The notes under the pieces are model-generated. The model worked only from the letters and a program-made list of their open reading frames with translations, ran no database searches and had not been told where the DNA came from. The position numbers were made by a program, and so were the translations under genes. Shown one piece after another: positions 1 to 11,447 of a stretch of DNA of 64,000 nt (within the stretch, counting starts at the first letter, position 1; the number at the start of each line of letters is the position of its first letter). Source of the stretch: JAGDMS01 sp050015455 (GTDB lineage Bacteria > Desulfobacterota > Binatia > HRBIN30); contig JBEKBJ010000006.1 of the NCBI GenBank assembly GCA_050015455.1, positions 31,913 to 95,912 of the forward strand, read 5' to 3'.

Positions 1-1
1 A

Positions 2-568
2 CTCGACTGGCCCGAGATCGCCTTCGCCGGCCGCTCGAACGTCGGCAAGTCCTCGCTCATGAACCGCCTGGTCGGCCATCGGGGCTTGGCGCGCGTGAGC
101 AAGACGCCGGGGCGTACCCAGCAAATCAACTTCTTCCTTGTTGATGAACGGCTGACGCTTGTGGACCTGCCGGGCTATGGCTTTGCGCATGTGCCCACGG
201 CCATTCGGTGGCGCTGGAAACGCCTGGTCGAGACCTATCTCAGCCGGCGAAGGAACCTGCGCGCCGTGGTGGTGATCATAGACTTGCGCCGAGGCATAGA
301 GAGCGACGAGGAACAGCTCTGTACGTACCTCGCCGCGCTCAGAATCCCCGTCATTTTGGTTGCGACCAAGTCCGACAAGCTCGCCTACGGTGAGCGCCAG
401 CGCCGCGCGCAGGCGCTTGACGAGGCTCAAGTATCAGGAATTGCCGCCCGGTTTCTCTGCTCCGGCCACACCGGCGAAGGCTTGCTGCAACTGTGGAGGC
501 AAATAGAAGCGTGCGCGAGAGAGGTTGGTTGTTCTCGCGGGAAGGCGCATGCTAGAGACGAAATATGA
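2..568 (+). CDS. engB: EngB/YihA-family ribosome-biogenesis GTPase, 5' truncated by window edge
   Basis: GTPase of the TRAFAC class that acts in large ribosomal subunit assembly in the cytoplasm. The reading frame is open from base 2, so the N-terminus lies outside the window; roughly the first 20-30 residues are missing. Visible motifs in order: the P-loop GRSNVGKSS right at the window start, the G3 motif in LVDLPGYGFA, a G4 motif of the TKSDK type, and a G5-like segment near the C-terminus. The order and the GYG after DLP are characteristic of EngB rather than Era or EngA. The stop overlaps the ATG of the following DUF72 gene by 4 bases, so the two are probably translationally coupled. The internal ATG at 59 is not the true start, because the P-loop lies before it. 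Confidence 0.93.
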   Translation, partial: LDWPEIAFAGRSNVGKSSLMNRLVGHRGLARVSKTPGRTQQINFFLVDERLTLVDLPGYGFAHVPTAIRWRWKRLVETYLSRRRNLRAVVVIIDLRRGIESDEEQLCTYLAALRIPVILVATKSDKLAYGERQRRAQALDEAQVSGIAARFLCSGHTGEGLLQLWRQIEACAREVGCSRGKAHARDEI

Positions 569-1302
569 CCACCTTCTGGATCGGCACCTCCGGCTACAAT
601 TACAAAGAATGGAAAGGACCATTCTACCCCGCCGATCTGGCTGAGGCTGCGATGCTGAAGTACTATGCCCAGCGCTTCGCGACGGTGGAGACCAACTACA
701 CCTTCTACCGCATGCCGAACGTGCGCACGCTACAGGGCTGGGCCAAGGAAACCCCGGAAGGGTTCACATTCGCCCTCAAGGCGCCGCGCCGAATTACCCA
801 CGACCTGCGGCTGCGGGACGCCGCCGATCCCTTGACGTACTTCTGCGATACCGCGAAGGTGCTGAAACAGCGCCTGGGCGCCTTACTCTTCCAGTTGCCG
901 CCGTTCTTGAAAAAGGATGTGCCCCGGCTCGAGGATTTCCTGCATCAGTTGCCGCCCGGATTTCGCCCCGCCTTCGAGTTCCGCAATCCGGGCTGGTTTG
1001 CCGACGAGGTTTTCGAATGCCTGCACCGCTTCGAGGCGGCGTTGTGCATCGCCGAACACGAGGATCGCAGCGCCCCGTTCGAGCAGACCGCAGACTTCGG
1101 GTACTTCCGTTTGCGGCGGCCGGACTACTCGGATGCCGACCTCGCCGCGTGGGCGCGGCGGCTGGAGGACGCCGGTGCGCGCTGGACTGATGTGTTCGTC
1201 TACTTCAAACATGAAGAGGCCGGCAAAGGCCCGCTGTTTGCCGGCAAGCTTTCCGAAATCCTTCATTCATCGGCGGCCGTCGCGGCGGACAATCAGCCGT
1301 GA
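565..1302 (+). CDS. DUF72 (YecE-like) protein
   Basis: A 245-aa protein of the DUF72/YecE family, predicted TIM-barrel proteins of unknown biochemical role. The N-terminal WIGTSGYNYKEWKGPFYP motif and the internal FEFRNPGWF and FVYFKHEE motifs are typical, and the length matches the family. The ATG overlaps the engB stop (ATGA), which fixes this start and suggests coupling. Downstream is a separate lipoprotein gene. No substrate can be assigned from sequence. Confidence 0.85.
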   Translation: MTTFWIGTSGYNYKEWKGPFYPADLAEAAMLKYYAQRFATVETNYTFYRMPNVRTLQGWAKETPEGFTFALKAPRRITHDLRLRDAADPLTYFCDTAKVLKQRLGALLFQLPPFLKKDVPRLEDFLHQLPPGFRPAFEFRNPGWFADEVFECLHRFEAALCIAEHEDRSAPFEQTADFGYFRLRRPDYSDADLAAWARRLEDAGARWTDVFVYFKHEEAGKGPLFAGKLSEILHSSAAVAADNQP

Positions 1303-1321
1303 CCGGACCGCTCGCAAGCAG

Positions 1322-2209
1322 GTGCGCTTGGGCCGTCGAGTCGTGCGCGCGACGGGAGCATGCTGGCTGGTCTACGTGTTGAGTACAGCGCTGAGTTGTA
1401 CTCCGCCCGTTCGCCAGTACGGTCTGAAGAATCAGAGGCTCACGTGCGCACAGGCCAATGAGTATGCCTTCCACACGCTACAGAGTATGGGATTTGCCGT
1501 CTCTGCCTTTGACCCCGCTGCGGTCGGCCACGCGGGTACCATCCACGGATCCCGTCAGGAACGCGGGGTGCAGAATGTCACCGTCACCATCACCTGCTTC
1601 TCTGACAGTACCGCGAACATCGATGCCAGTGTGGACTCGCAGCTGCTGGGGCAGGTCGATTTCAAGCGCGGCTTCTACATGGCCTTTACTGGAGTGGCGG
1701 CGCAGACGGCGATTCGCGAGGCCGCGGCGCGCGAGGAAGCGCAGCGCCCACTAGAGCAGAAGAAGGAAAAGGGGTTGCGGGTGCTGTTGCAGCCGGTTGC
1801 CGGGCAGGCCTCGAAACTCGATTTCGCTCTCGACCTCGCCGCCGACGGCATTTTGCCGGTGCGGGTGACAATCAACAACGCCAGCACGCGGTCGTACAGC
1901 CTCGATCCGGATGACGTGGTGCTCATCCAACGCGACGGCACGCGCGTGCACCCGCTCCCGATTGACGAGGTGGTGGAGCGCGTTGCTGAAGCTGAACGCG
2001 CGAAGTCTGACGGCGCGGCGGCCATGCCCACCGACAACGCCGCGATTACCCAGCGCCTTCGCGACCGGCTCCTACAAACGCGCGCCGTTTCTGCCAATCA
2101 GGAGCTGAGCGGCTACCTCTATTTCCCGTTGGAAACCTACACCAAAGGGCGCGTGACCCTCGAAGACCAGGAGAGCGAGGAGGCCGAAGGCTTCGTGGTG
2201 GAGTTCTGA
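1322..2209 (+). CDS. Hypothetical lipoprotein
   Basis: I do not recognise this ~295-aa protein. The frame is open much further upstream, but that part overlaps the DUF72 gene and reads as shadow sequence. The GTG at 1322 gives a positively charged n-region (RLGRR), a hydrophobic core and a lipobox-like LSTALSC, so I chose it. The mature part has a Cys/Thr-rich N-terminal half, then an Ala/Glu-rich helical stretch near residue 130, then a beta-rich C-terminal half (around ILPVRVTINNAS and the SLDPDDVVLI segment) that looks like an Ig-like or DUF-type surface domain. It probably sits in the cell envelope. The gap to the DUF72 stop is only 19 bases, so it may be cotranscribed with engB. Confidence 0.6.
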   Translation: MRLGRRVVRATGACWLVYVLSTALSCTPPVRQYGLKNQRLTCAQANEYAFHTLQSMGFAVSAFDPAAVGHAGTIHGSRQERGVQNVTVTITCFSDSTANIDASVDSQLLGQVDFKRGFYMAFTGVAAQTAIREAAAREEAQRPLEQKKEKGLRVLLQPVAGQASKLDFALDLAADGILPVRVTINNASTRSYSLDPDDVVLIQRDGTRVHPLPIDEVVERVAEAERAKSDGAAAMPTDNAAITQRLRDRLLQTRAVSANQELSGYLYFPLETYTKGRVTLEDQESEEAEGFVVEF

Positions 2210-2380
2210 CTTGTCCTGGATATCGGTCTTGAACCGCGCCGACGACGTGCCGGTCCCGAGCTGGCCGTTGGCATTGACATACACCGCTACGCCGCTGACC
2301 ATCGCACCGGAGATGCCGGGAATGAAGCTCCTATTCTGCCCCTTTTGCGTCCCGGGAATGCACAAGTGGGTCCTCCGGCC

Positions 2381-3367
2381 TCAGCGCTTCTTCGCTTCGA
2401 CTACACAGTCCATGCGTTCGCCGGAGCGCAGCAGCCGCGTGCTCACGAATCCGGCTCGCTGCAATGTGTCCGCGATTTCGGTGAAGGTGTAAGTGTCACC
2501 GCCGGGTGTGTTAACCAGCATGTTGAGAGCAAACAGCGCCCCGTCCGGCGGCTTCGTGCGGGACTCGTCCATGACGTGATCGCGGATTAGCAGCACGCCG
2601 CCCGGCTTGAGAGCGCGATGGACCTTCGCATAGAGGTCGAGGTTCTGCCGCGGGCTGTTCTGGTGAATGATGGCGGACAGCAAGGCGAGATCACAGCCGG
2701 ACGGAAGCTTGTCCTTGTAGAAATCACCGGCCACGAAGGCCACTCGATCCCGCAGGCCTGCGTGTACGACGTTGTCCTCCGCGATGCGAATTACGCTGGG
2801 CAAATCAAACAGGAGAGCACGCAGGCTCGGGCGCTTCTTCAGAAACGCGATCGTGTAAGCGCCCGAACCACCGCCGATGTCGAGGAGTTGTGAGAAGCGG
2901 CGAAGATCACAGGCCTTGGCAATAGCTCCGGCTGTCGGGCGCGCGGCCACGTGCATGGCCCCGATGAAGGCTCGGGTGTCTTGGTCGGACGTCGAGCCGC
3001 TCACCACGCGCCGACGCGGGTTACCGCCGCTGCGCACGCACTCGGTCAGCTGGCTCCAGTTGTCCCAGATCGTGCCGAGGTGCTGGACCATCGGCAGGAT
3101 CGACGGCCGGTGCCCGGACGCCAGATGCGCCCCGTCTTTCGTGACCCGGTAGCGTCCATGTTTCTTCTCGAGGAGGTCCTGAGTGATCAGACAATCGAGC
3201 AGACGCGTTAGGCCGCGCCGGTCGAGACCCAGTTCCGCGGCGATCTCGTCAGCCGTAGCCGGCTGGCTAGCAAGCCGCGTGAACAAGTCGAGCTCCGCGG
3301 CAGTCAGAATGACTCGGCTCACCATGTAGCCCCTGGCCTGTGCCAGGATGTCGAGCGGTGTTGGCAT
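2381..3367 (-). CDS. SAM-dependent O-methyltransferase (Methyltransf_2 type, winged-helix N-domain)
   Basis: A 328-aa protein with an N-terminal winged-helix dimerisation domain (residues ~10-80, including AELGLDRRGLTRLLDCL) and a C-terminal Rossmann methyltransferase domain. The SAM motif is LLDIGGGSGAYTIAFL near residue 170, followed by ALLFDLPSVI; LKPGGVLLIRDHVMDES is the downstream strand region. The family methylates small-molecule hydroxyls in bacterial secondary metabolism (CrtF and polyketide O-methyltransferases). It is on the opposite strand to its neighbours and separated on both sides, so it is probably a single transcription unit. It has the same architecture as the enzyme at 57234-58268. 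The substrate is unknown. Confidence 0.82.
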   Translation of the reverse strand: MPTPLDILAQARGYMVSRVILTAAELDLFTRLASQPATADEIAAELGLDRRGLTRLLDCLITQDLLEKKHGRYRVTKDGAHLASGHRPSILPMVQHLGTIWDNWSQLTECVRSGGNPRRRVVSGSTSDQDTRAFIGAMHVAARPTAGAIAKACDLRRFSQLLDIGGGSGAYTIAFLKKRPSLRALLFDLPSVIRIAEDNVVHAGLRDRVAFVAGDFYKDKLPSGCDLALLSAIIHQNSPRQNLDLYAKVHRALKPGGVLLIRDHVMDESRTKPPDGALFALNMLVNTPGGDTYTFTEIADTLQRAGFVSTRLLRSGERMDCVVEAKKR

Positions 3368-3484
3368 GTGTCGGGCCTCCAGACTTTATCCTTCGTCGAC
3401 GGCGCCGGTCGCGTCAAGTGGCTCCTGCGGCCACGCCCGTCGGAGTTCGCGTCCCGGGCGAAGGAGAACACTGCAACGAGCCGG

Positions 3485-3982
3485 TCAGCTCGGCTTCTTG
3501 GGGCGGCGGCGTGATGCGCGCGGTGGCGCCAGCCGCTTCGCTCGCGCTCGCAGCACGCGGGTGAAGGCGTCAGCCAAGGCCGGGTCGGCGATCGGCGGCA
3601 ACGCGACCAACGGTTCGGCGGGGATCGCCTCGACGACCGAGGGCTGCACTACATCCGGTTCGTTCTCAACACTACCGGAGATGAAGAAGATATCGTGCAC
3701 CAGATTGGCATTGAGGCGCGCATTGAGGCGATCGCGAAGGTCATCCTTGAGGAAGCGCAGCTCCTGCATCCAACTGTGGCTGGCGACGGTCACGAACAGG
3801 ACGCCATCGCGGAAGCGCGCCGGCTGAGCCCGCCGCGCGATGAGGTCCCCGACCTCATCGTTCCAGAAGGTCCAGATGCGGTAGGCACGCAGTTGTTGCT
3901 CCGGATCGACGCGCCACAACACGCTACTGAGCACGTCGCCGACCATGCTTGGATGCCCACCCGGCCGCTTCATCGCCGGCAT
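3485..3982 (-). CDS. DUF721/DciA-like protein (candidate replicative helicase loader)
   Basis: A 165-aa protein with the DUF721 pattern: VGDLIARRAQPARFRDGVLFVTVASHSWMQEL, then a predicted helix KDDLRDRLNARL and a short hydrophobic strand. DciA proteins of this family load the replicative helicase DnaB in bacteria that lack DnaC or DnaI; here that is inference from family. The C-terminus is a basic Arg/Lys tail. An alternative ATG lies three codons in. It is divergent from nrdJ and shares that intergenic region, so a replication protein and the dNTP-producing reductase sit back to back. Confidence 0.72.
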   Translation of the reverse strand: MPAMKRPGGHPSMVGDVLSSVLWRVDPEQQLRAYRIWTFWNDEVGDLIARRAQPARFRDGVLFVTVASHSWMQELRFLKDDLRDRLNARLNANLVHDIFFISGSVENEPDVVQPSVVEAIPAEPLVALPPIADPALADAFTRVLRARAKRLAPPRASRRRPKKPS

Positions 3983-4048
3983 TGTAGACTAGGGCTGGGC
4001 GGAAGACCAACACCTCGACTTTCGCTGAATGTTCGGCCAAAATGGGCA

Positions 4049-4078
4049 TTGACAGGCGCTACATATTGGGTGTATGCG
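4049..4078 (+). promoter_or_regulatory. Candidate sigma-70 promoter for nrdJ
   Basis: TTGACA at 4049-4054 and TATGCG at 4073-4078 with an 18-base spacer, 33 bases before the chosen nrdJ ATG. CATATTG (4062-4068) and CAATATG (4090-4096) form a 7-base inverted repeat across this region. It could be an operator, but it is not a convincing match to the NrdR box. Assigned by eye only. Confidence 0.4.
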
Positions 4079-4111
4079 AAAAACGTCCACAATATGGAGG
4101 GGAGGGGCGGG

Positions 4112-6850
<2,739 letters not shown>

Positions 6851-6876
6851 ACGTGGGTAACATGAGAAGAGAATGT

Positions 6877-6948
6877 CAAACCGGAAACGGCAAATGCAGA
6901 ATGTCAAATGGCCAACAGTTGGTTTGCCGGTTTGAAATTTCCGGTTTG
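6877..6948. repeat. Inverted repeat downstream of nrdJ
   Basis: CAAACCGGAAA (6877-6887) and its exact complement TTTCCGGTTTG (6938-6948) flank a 50-base spacer. The spacer holds further near-copies, with TCAAATGGCC and GGTTTGCCGGTTTGAAATTT. No ORF covers it. It may form the nrdJ 3' end structure or be a dispersed palindromic element. There is no T-run typical of an intrinsic terminator. Confidence 0.5.
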
Positions 6949-7052
6949 CCATTCCTAACCGATGGTAAGGTGTGGACAGGGAAGAAACGGCGGTGGTGGC
7001 GGTGCGGAGAGCCTTCTCTGTGGTTGAGGGGTGGCGGCCGAGGCTGACTCGG

Positions 7053-7082
7053 GCGGGGCGCCCGCTATTACGGGCGCCCCGC
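7053..7082. terminator. Perfect 12-bp hairpin spanning the TetR stop codon
   Basis: GCGGGGCGCCCG (7053-7064), loop CTATTA, CGGGCGCCCCGC (7071-7082). The TetR gene's TAA (reverse strand, 7068-7070) lies inside the six-base loop. Very stable, but without a U-tract on either strand, so it is either a bidirectional 3'-end stabiliser between convergent nrdJ and TetR transcripts or an atypical terminator. Confidence 0.55.
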
Positions 7083-7712
7083 GGGTGTGCTCCCCGCGTC
7101 CGAAACGATCAGACGCTGGAAGACTGTCATCTTCAGATGCTCGATGAGATCCTTGGGATTGTAGGAAGCCCCATCGGTCATGAACTGCTGAATCAAGATT
7201 CCGCCCAACGTTGCCATGATCAGGGCGGCGTCACGTCCGGCGTCGATGTCGGCGCGAAATGTGCCGCGGCGGCGTCCGCTCTCAATAATTTCAGCGAGTG
7301 AGTTGCAGAAGATCCGGTACAACTCATTGACACGGCCCAGCACTTCATCCGGCTGCTGTTCGGTCCGCAACGTCAAGTTCAGGAAGAAACGCACCGAGTA
7401 CACGTTTTCGTGCACGAAGTCGTAGAACAGATCGATGAGACGCTCGATCTGTTCGCGCTCGCAGAGCCCTTCGAGGTTGTCGACGTCGATGAAGTACGGC
7501 TCCAGGGTCTTGCGCAAGGCGCTGCGATACAGTTTCTCCTTCGAATCGAAGTGCCAGAAGATCAGTGCCTTGCTCACCTTCGCTTGGCGCGCCACTTGCG
7601 CCAGCGAGGTGTTCTCGTACCCCTGTTCCGAGAACAGCCGGCTGGCACTAACGAGAATCTTCTCGCGTGTTCGAAGCGTCTCCAGTGCCTGATGCTCGGA
7701 CATCACCAGCAA
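7068..7712 (-). CDS. TetR/AcrR-family transcriptional regulator
   Basis: A 214-aa protein. The N-terminal HTH (residues ~14-60) reads TREKILVSASRLFSEQGYE, then TSLAQVARQAKVSKALIFWH, then FDSKEKLYRSAL, the standard TetR DNA-binding domain. The C-terminal ligand-binding part carries LIDLFYDFVHENVYSVRFFL, as in regulators of lipid or hydrophobic-compound metabolism, but the ligand cannot be deduced. It is divergent from the lytic transglycosylase gene with an 81-base gap, so it could regulate that gene or itself. Its 3' end is in a strong hairpin. Confidence 0.85.
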   Translation of the reverse strand: MLVMSEHQALETLRTREKILVSASRLFSEQGYENTSLAQVARQAKVSKALIFWHFDSKEKLYRSALRKTLEPYFIDVDNLEGLCEREQIERLIDLFYDFVHENVYSVRFFLNLTLRTEQQPDEVLGRVNELYRIFCNSLAEIIESGRRRGTFRADIDAGRDAALIMATLGGILIQQFMTDGASYNPKDLIEHLKMTVFQRLIVSDAGSTPAGRP

Positions 7713-7793
7713 TCAAGCTAGAGTAAAACACCGTGGCATGTCAACGCAGATTCGCGTTTGCATCCACGCAGCAGCTCGGGCAAAGTACCCCGC

Positions 7794-8651
7794 ATGACGC
7801 GCCGCCCATGTCTTCTTGCCGCGACGCTTGGCTGTGTGGCGGCCACGCTCGGCATGCTTGCCATTGCTGCTGTGTTACGGCAACAGCGGATGGAACGCCC
7901 GGTCGAAACGGCCCGGCCACAGCCGAGAGAGTCGGTCGCTGATGAGGCGCCGGTTGCGCCGCCCCGAACGTGGTCGCTTCGGGTAGGGGGATGGTATATC
8001 CGCGTCGACGGCGCTGAGGTGCCCATCCCGTCCATCATTGAGCAGACGGCCTCGCGGCCGCGGGCCGGTTTGGAAATCTCCATCTCCCCGTTCGATCGCC
8101 TCATCGCCCACCAAGCGAACGCCGAGGGCTTTGATTGGCGTCTGATTGCGGCGTTGATTTTCGAGGAGTCTCACTTCGACCCGGCAAGCCGCAGTGACAA
8201 GGGCGCGGTGGGACTGATGCAAGTCCGGCCGGTCGCCGCCGAGGCAGTGGGGGCAGTGGACTTTCAGGCGCCGGCAGACAACGTGCAAACCGGGGTGCGC
8301 TACCTGCGCCAGTTGAACCAGATGTTTCACGCCGCCCATGGCCGAGAGCGCCTGGCAATCATCTTGGCAGCCTACAATATCGGGCCGGGCCACCTCCGGG
8401 ACGCGCAAACCCTGGCGCGCAATTTCGGGTACGATCCGAATCGATGGCAGGACGCGCTGGAGCTGATGCTCCCGTTGCTCGAGCACGCTTCCCTGTACCA
8501 GCAGCTTCCCAACGGATACGCCAAGGGCAGTGAGACCGTCGCCTACGTCGACCGGGTTCTGGAACGCTACGAGCATTACAAGCAGCAGACGTTGGCTCCC
8601 GTCACCGGTGCCGATGCGGCATCTCCATCCGATGAGCCGAGCAACGGCTAG
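7794..8651 (+). CDS. Lytic transglycosylase (SLT domain)
   Basis: A periplasmic murein hydrolase that cleaves MurNAc-GlcNAc with 1,6-anhydro product formation. From ATG 7794 the protein starts MTRRPCLLAATLGCVAATLG, a signal sequence or membrane anchor, so this start is preferred over the GTG/ATG 36 bases upstream. The SLT domain occupies residues ~100-250. The catalytic Glu is in LIFEESHFDP, with the GAVGLMQVRP motif and the ILAAYNIGPGHL motif; this order is MltF/Slt-like. A proline/serine-rich C-terminus follows. Divergent from the TetR gene. Confidence 0.87.
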   Translation: MTRRPCLLAATLGCVAATLGMLAIAAVLRQQRMERPVETARPQPRESVADEAPVAPPRTWSLRVGGWYIRVDGAEVPIPSIIEQTASRPRAGLEISISPFDRLIAHQANAEGFDWRLIAALIFEESHFDPASRSDKGAVGLMQVRPVAAEAVGAVDFQAPADNVQTGVRYLRQLNQMFHAAHGRERLAIILAAYNIGPGHLRDAQTLARNFGYDPNRWQDALELMLPLLEHASLYQQLPNGYAKGSETVAYVDRVLERYEHYKQQTLAPVTGADAASPSDEPSNG

Positions 8652-8712
8652 AGTAACGAGCACAACTTAACAGGATCGCGCTTGTAGCCGCTGCCGATCA
8701 TTATCTGCTATC

Positions 8713-10188
8713 GTGCGGGTCATGGCCGTAGCTCCCGCAAGCCTGCGCTGGCATGAGCAGGTGGACATCGGCATCGCCGGTGCGGGCGGGTGTGGTTTGG
8801 CCGCCGCCCACGCCGCGGCAAACGGCAGCCTCAAGATTGCGGTGTGGGAGAAAAGCGACGCGGCCGGCGGCAACACCGCGCTTAGTTGCGGCATGATTGG
8901 TGCGGCGGGAACGGCGCAGCAGCGTGCCGCCGGTATCTTCGATGCCGGGGAGGACTTTGCCCGCGACGTCTTGAGGCGTAGCGGCGGCCACAGCGATAGC
9001 GCATTGACATGGCGCCTGTGCGAAACCTCCGCCGCCCTGTTGGAATGGGTCGCTGACCGCTGCGGTATTGCGCTCGAGCTGGTACGGGCGGTGTGCGACC
9101 CGGGTCACACGCAGTTACGTCTCCACGCCCCTGCCGCCCGCAGTGGCCGGCCGCTCGTGCAGGCATTGCTGCGCTCGCTGGACCGCCGCGGCATCAGTCT
9201 GCGTCTGACGACGCCGGTGCTCCAACTCTGGACCGATGCGGCTGGGGCGGTCGTGGGCGTGCAAGTGAAACGGCCGCACAAGGCGCCGAGGAATGTCCGC
9301 TGTCACAAGCTGATCCTCGCCACCGGAGGGTTCGGTGCCAATCCAGCGGCCGTGGCGCAGCATTGCCGAGCGGCTGTGGGCCTGCGTTACGCCGGCCATC
9401 CAGGCAGCAGCGGTGAAGCCCTCGTCTGGGGCGCCGACGTGGGCGCAGCCACGCGAGGCCTCGACGCCTACGGCGCGCATGCTTCCGTTGCGGTCGGCTC
9501 GAATCTGCTGGTTCCATGGATCGTGATTACGGCGGGAGCTCTCCTCGTGAACCAGCGCGGCGAGCGTTTCGCCGACGAAACCATAGGGCCAGAGGCTATG
9601 GTGCCCCTGGTTCTGGCACAGCCTGGTCATGTCGCCTACGAAATCTTCGACGGCCACATCTCCAAGGTGGTAGCGGGGGCGGACCCCCGATTTGCCAGCG
9701 AAGTGGTGCCACGGGTGGTGCGGCGGGGAGATGATGTCGACGGCCTGGCAAAACAGTTCCAGATCGATGCGCCCGCGTTGGCACGAACGGTGGCTGCCTA
9801 CAACGCCACCGTGGCCGGCAGCAACGATGTCTTCGGGCGCACGACTTTCGGTGAAGCGCTCAGCGCGCCGTTCTACGGGGTTCGGGTTGCCCCGGCACTG
9901 CTCGCAACCCGAGGGGGCCTTCTTATCGATTCAAGCGCGCGGGTTCTGCGCGTCCCCGGTGCCGTCGTCGCGAATCTCTACGCGGGCGGAGGGGCGGCCG
10001 TCGGCCTGTCCGCGCCCGGCGGTGAGGGGTACCTCCTCGGCAGCGGCCTCCTGTGCGCCCTGGGCTGGGGTAAGATCGCGGGGGAGCAAGCAGCGCACGA
10101 AATCCTCACGGCAGGCACCGCCGGCGCGCCGGCGCCGCCGACACCTTCAACGGAAGTCGAAGGCGGCCCTCCCGGTGCCTTGACTTGA
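8713..10188 (+). CDS. FAD-dependent oxidoreductase (fumarate reductase/ketosteroid-dehydrogenase-like)
   Basis: A 491-aa flavoprotein of the FAD_binding_2 group. The dinucleotide-binding motif is IGIAGAGGCGLAAAHAAA near residue 20, followed by EKSDAAGGNTALSCGM. A second FAD contact is ILATGGFGANP at ~200, and the C-terminal APGGEGYLLGSGLLCALGWG segment closes the FAD site. Members include flavocytochrome c fumarate reductases, ketosteroid delta-1-dehydrogenases and tricarballylate dehydrogenases; the exact substrate is not evident. There is no signal peptide and no haem motif. GTG 8713 and ATG 8722 are both possible starts. The neighbour pyrD is 73 bases downstream. Confidence 0.8.
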   Translation: MRVMAVAPASLRWHEQVDIGIAGAGGCGLAAAHAAANGSLKIAVWEKSDAAGGNTALSCGMIGAAGTAQQRAAGIFDAGEDFARDVLRRSGGHSDSALTWRLCETSAALLEWVADRCGIALELVRAVCDPGHTQLRLHAPAARSGRPLVQALLRSLDRRGISLRLTTPVLQLWTDAAGAVVGVQVKRPHKAPRNVRCHKLILATGGFGANPAAVAQHCRAAVGLRYAGHPGSSGEALVWGADVGAATRGLDAYGAHASVAVGSNLLVPWIVITAGALLVNQRGERFADETIGPEAMVPLVLAQPGHVAYEIFDGHISKVVAGADPRFASEVVPRVVRRGDDVDGLAKQFQIDAPALARTVAAYNATVAGSNDVFGRTTFGEALSAPFYGVRVAPALLATRGGLLIDSSARVLRVPGAVVANLYAGGGAAVGLSAPGGEGYLLGSGLLCALGWGKIAGEQAAHEILTAGTAGAPAPPTPSTEVEGGPPGALT

Positions 10189-10261
10189 CCGGCCGATTGT
10201 TCCACCTGCCGTAGGGCCACGGCGCTCGTGCCCCGCACGTGATACCCCAGTTCATTGAGCG

Positions 10262-11359
10262 ATGCCAAGCATGATGCTCTACCGACTCATTCGGCCGCTG
10301 CTCTTTAACCTGGACCCTGAACGGGCGCACAACCTGATCCTGGCGTGCCTGGCGGCGTATGAGCATGTGCTCGCGCGCCGCTGGCCGCCGCAGCCGTGGA
10401 CGCACCCGGCCCTGCAGCAGGTGCACTGGAACCTCCGCTTCCCCAATCCCGTGGGGCTGGCTGCGGGGTTCGACAAGGACGCGCGCGCGCCGCATGTGTG
10501 GCCGCTGCTCGGCTTTGGCTTCGCCGAGTTGGGCACGATAACCGCCGAGCCGCAGCCGGGGAATCCCGCCCCTCGGCTCTTCCGCTTGCCGCGCGATCGC
10601 GCGCTGATCAATCGCTTCGGCTTCAATAACTCAGGCGCCGTCGCCGCAGCGCGGCGGCTGGCCCGCTTACAGCGAGTGCGACGCGCGCAGGTTCCGCTCG
10701 GCATCAACATCGGGAAGTCGCGCATTGTCGTCCTCGAGCGCGCGGCGGAAGATTACCTGCGCAGCTTTCGCGAGCTGTTCCTCTGCGGCGATTACTTCGT
10801 CATCAACGTCAGCTCGCCGAACACGCCGGGCTTACGCGACCTGCAGAGTGAAGAGCATCTGTCGGCGCTGCTCCGGGCGGTGGCGAAGCACAACGATGTG
10901 CTTGCGCGGGCGCACCAACAGCCGAAGCGTCCGATCCTGATCAAACTCGCTCCTGATCTCGCCGATGAGGCGGTGCCGAGGATCGTCGACGTGGCACGCG
11001 AGTGCAATGCTGCCGGCTTCGTTGCGACCAACACCACGATCCAGCGGGTGGGCTTGATAACGCCAAACGACGAGAGCGGCGGGCTGAGTGGCGCGCCGTT
11101 GCGTGACCGGGCGACCGCCGTGATCCGCACGCTCCATCGAGCCGCAGGTCCAGAGCTGCCGATCATCGGTGTGGGCGGTGTCTTTTCGGCAGCCGACGCG
11201 TACGAAAAGATTCGCGCCGGGGCGTCGCTGGTGCAAATCTATACGGGCATGATCTACGAGGGCCCGCGACTGCCGTATAGCATCGCGCGTGGCTTGGTGG
11301 AGTTGCTGCGCCGCGACGGCTTCACACATGTGAGCGACGCAGTGGGGAGGGATGCGTGA
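10262..11359 (+). CDS. pyrD: Dihydroorotate dehydrogenase (quinone), class 2
   Basis: Oxidises dihydroorotate to orotate in pyrimidine synthesis and passes electrons to the quinone pool. A 365-aa protein. The N-terminal amphipathic helix LYRLIRPLLFNLDPERAH is the membrane-associating segment that separates class 2 from class 1. Catalytic and FMN motifs: NPVGLAAGFDKDA, NRFGFNNSG, NVSSPNTPGLRDLQ (with the class 2 Ser), the IKLAPDL Lys, and IGVGGVFSAADAYEKI. ATGs at 10262, 10271 and 10274 are all possible starts. It lies alone between a flavoprotein and an ion antiporter. Confidence 0.94.
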   Translation: MPSMMLYRLIRPLLFNLDPERAHNLILACLAAYEHVLARRWPPQPWTHPALQQVHWNLRFPNPVGLAAGFDKDARAPHVWPLLGFGFAELGTITAEPQPGNPAPRLFRLPRDRALINRFGFNNSGAVAAARRLARLQRVRRAQVPLGINIGKSRIVVLERAAEDYLRSFRELFLCGDYFVINVSSPNTPGLRDLQSEEHLSALLRAVAKHNDVLARAHQQPKRPILIKLAPDLADEAVPRIVDVARECNAAGFVATNTTIQRVGLITPNDESGGLSGAPLRDRATAVIRTLHRAAGPELPIIGVGGVFSAADAYEKIRAGASLVQIYTGMIYEGPRLPYSIARGLVELLRRDGFTHVSDAVGRDA

Positions 11360-11360
11360 A

Positions 11361-11444
11361 TCGTGCTCGTGAGTCATGCTCGGAACGACGAGCGGATAAG
11401 CATTCGGCCCGGTAAACGAACACGAGCACGAATCACGAGCACGA
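11361..11444. repeat. 12-bp inverted repeat between pyrD and the antiporter
   Basis: TCGTGCTCGTGA (11361-11372) and its exact complement TCACGAGCACGA (11433-11444). The inner sequence repeats CACGAGCACGA (11421-11431 and 11434-11444) directly. The same 12-mer recurs at 19123-19134. Probably a small dispersed intergenic repeat. Confidence 0.55.
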
Positions 11445-11447
11445 CCA

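Noticed and set aside
917..1321. N-terminal extension of the lipoprotein frame to 917
   Set aside because: It overlaps the DUF72 gene in another frame and has Arg/Ser/Pro shadow composition. The signal peptide starts at 1322.
3695..4111. Upstream extension of the nrdJ frame
   Set aside because: It overlaps the DciA-like gene on the other strand; ATG 4112 has a Shine-Dalgarno and promoter.
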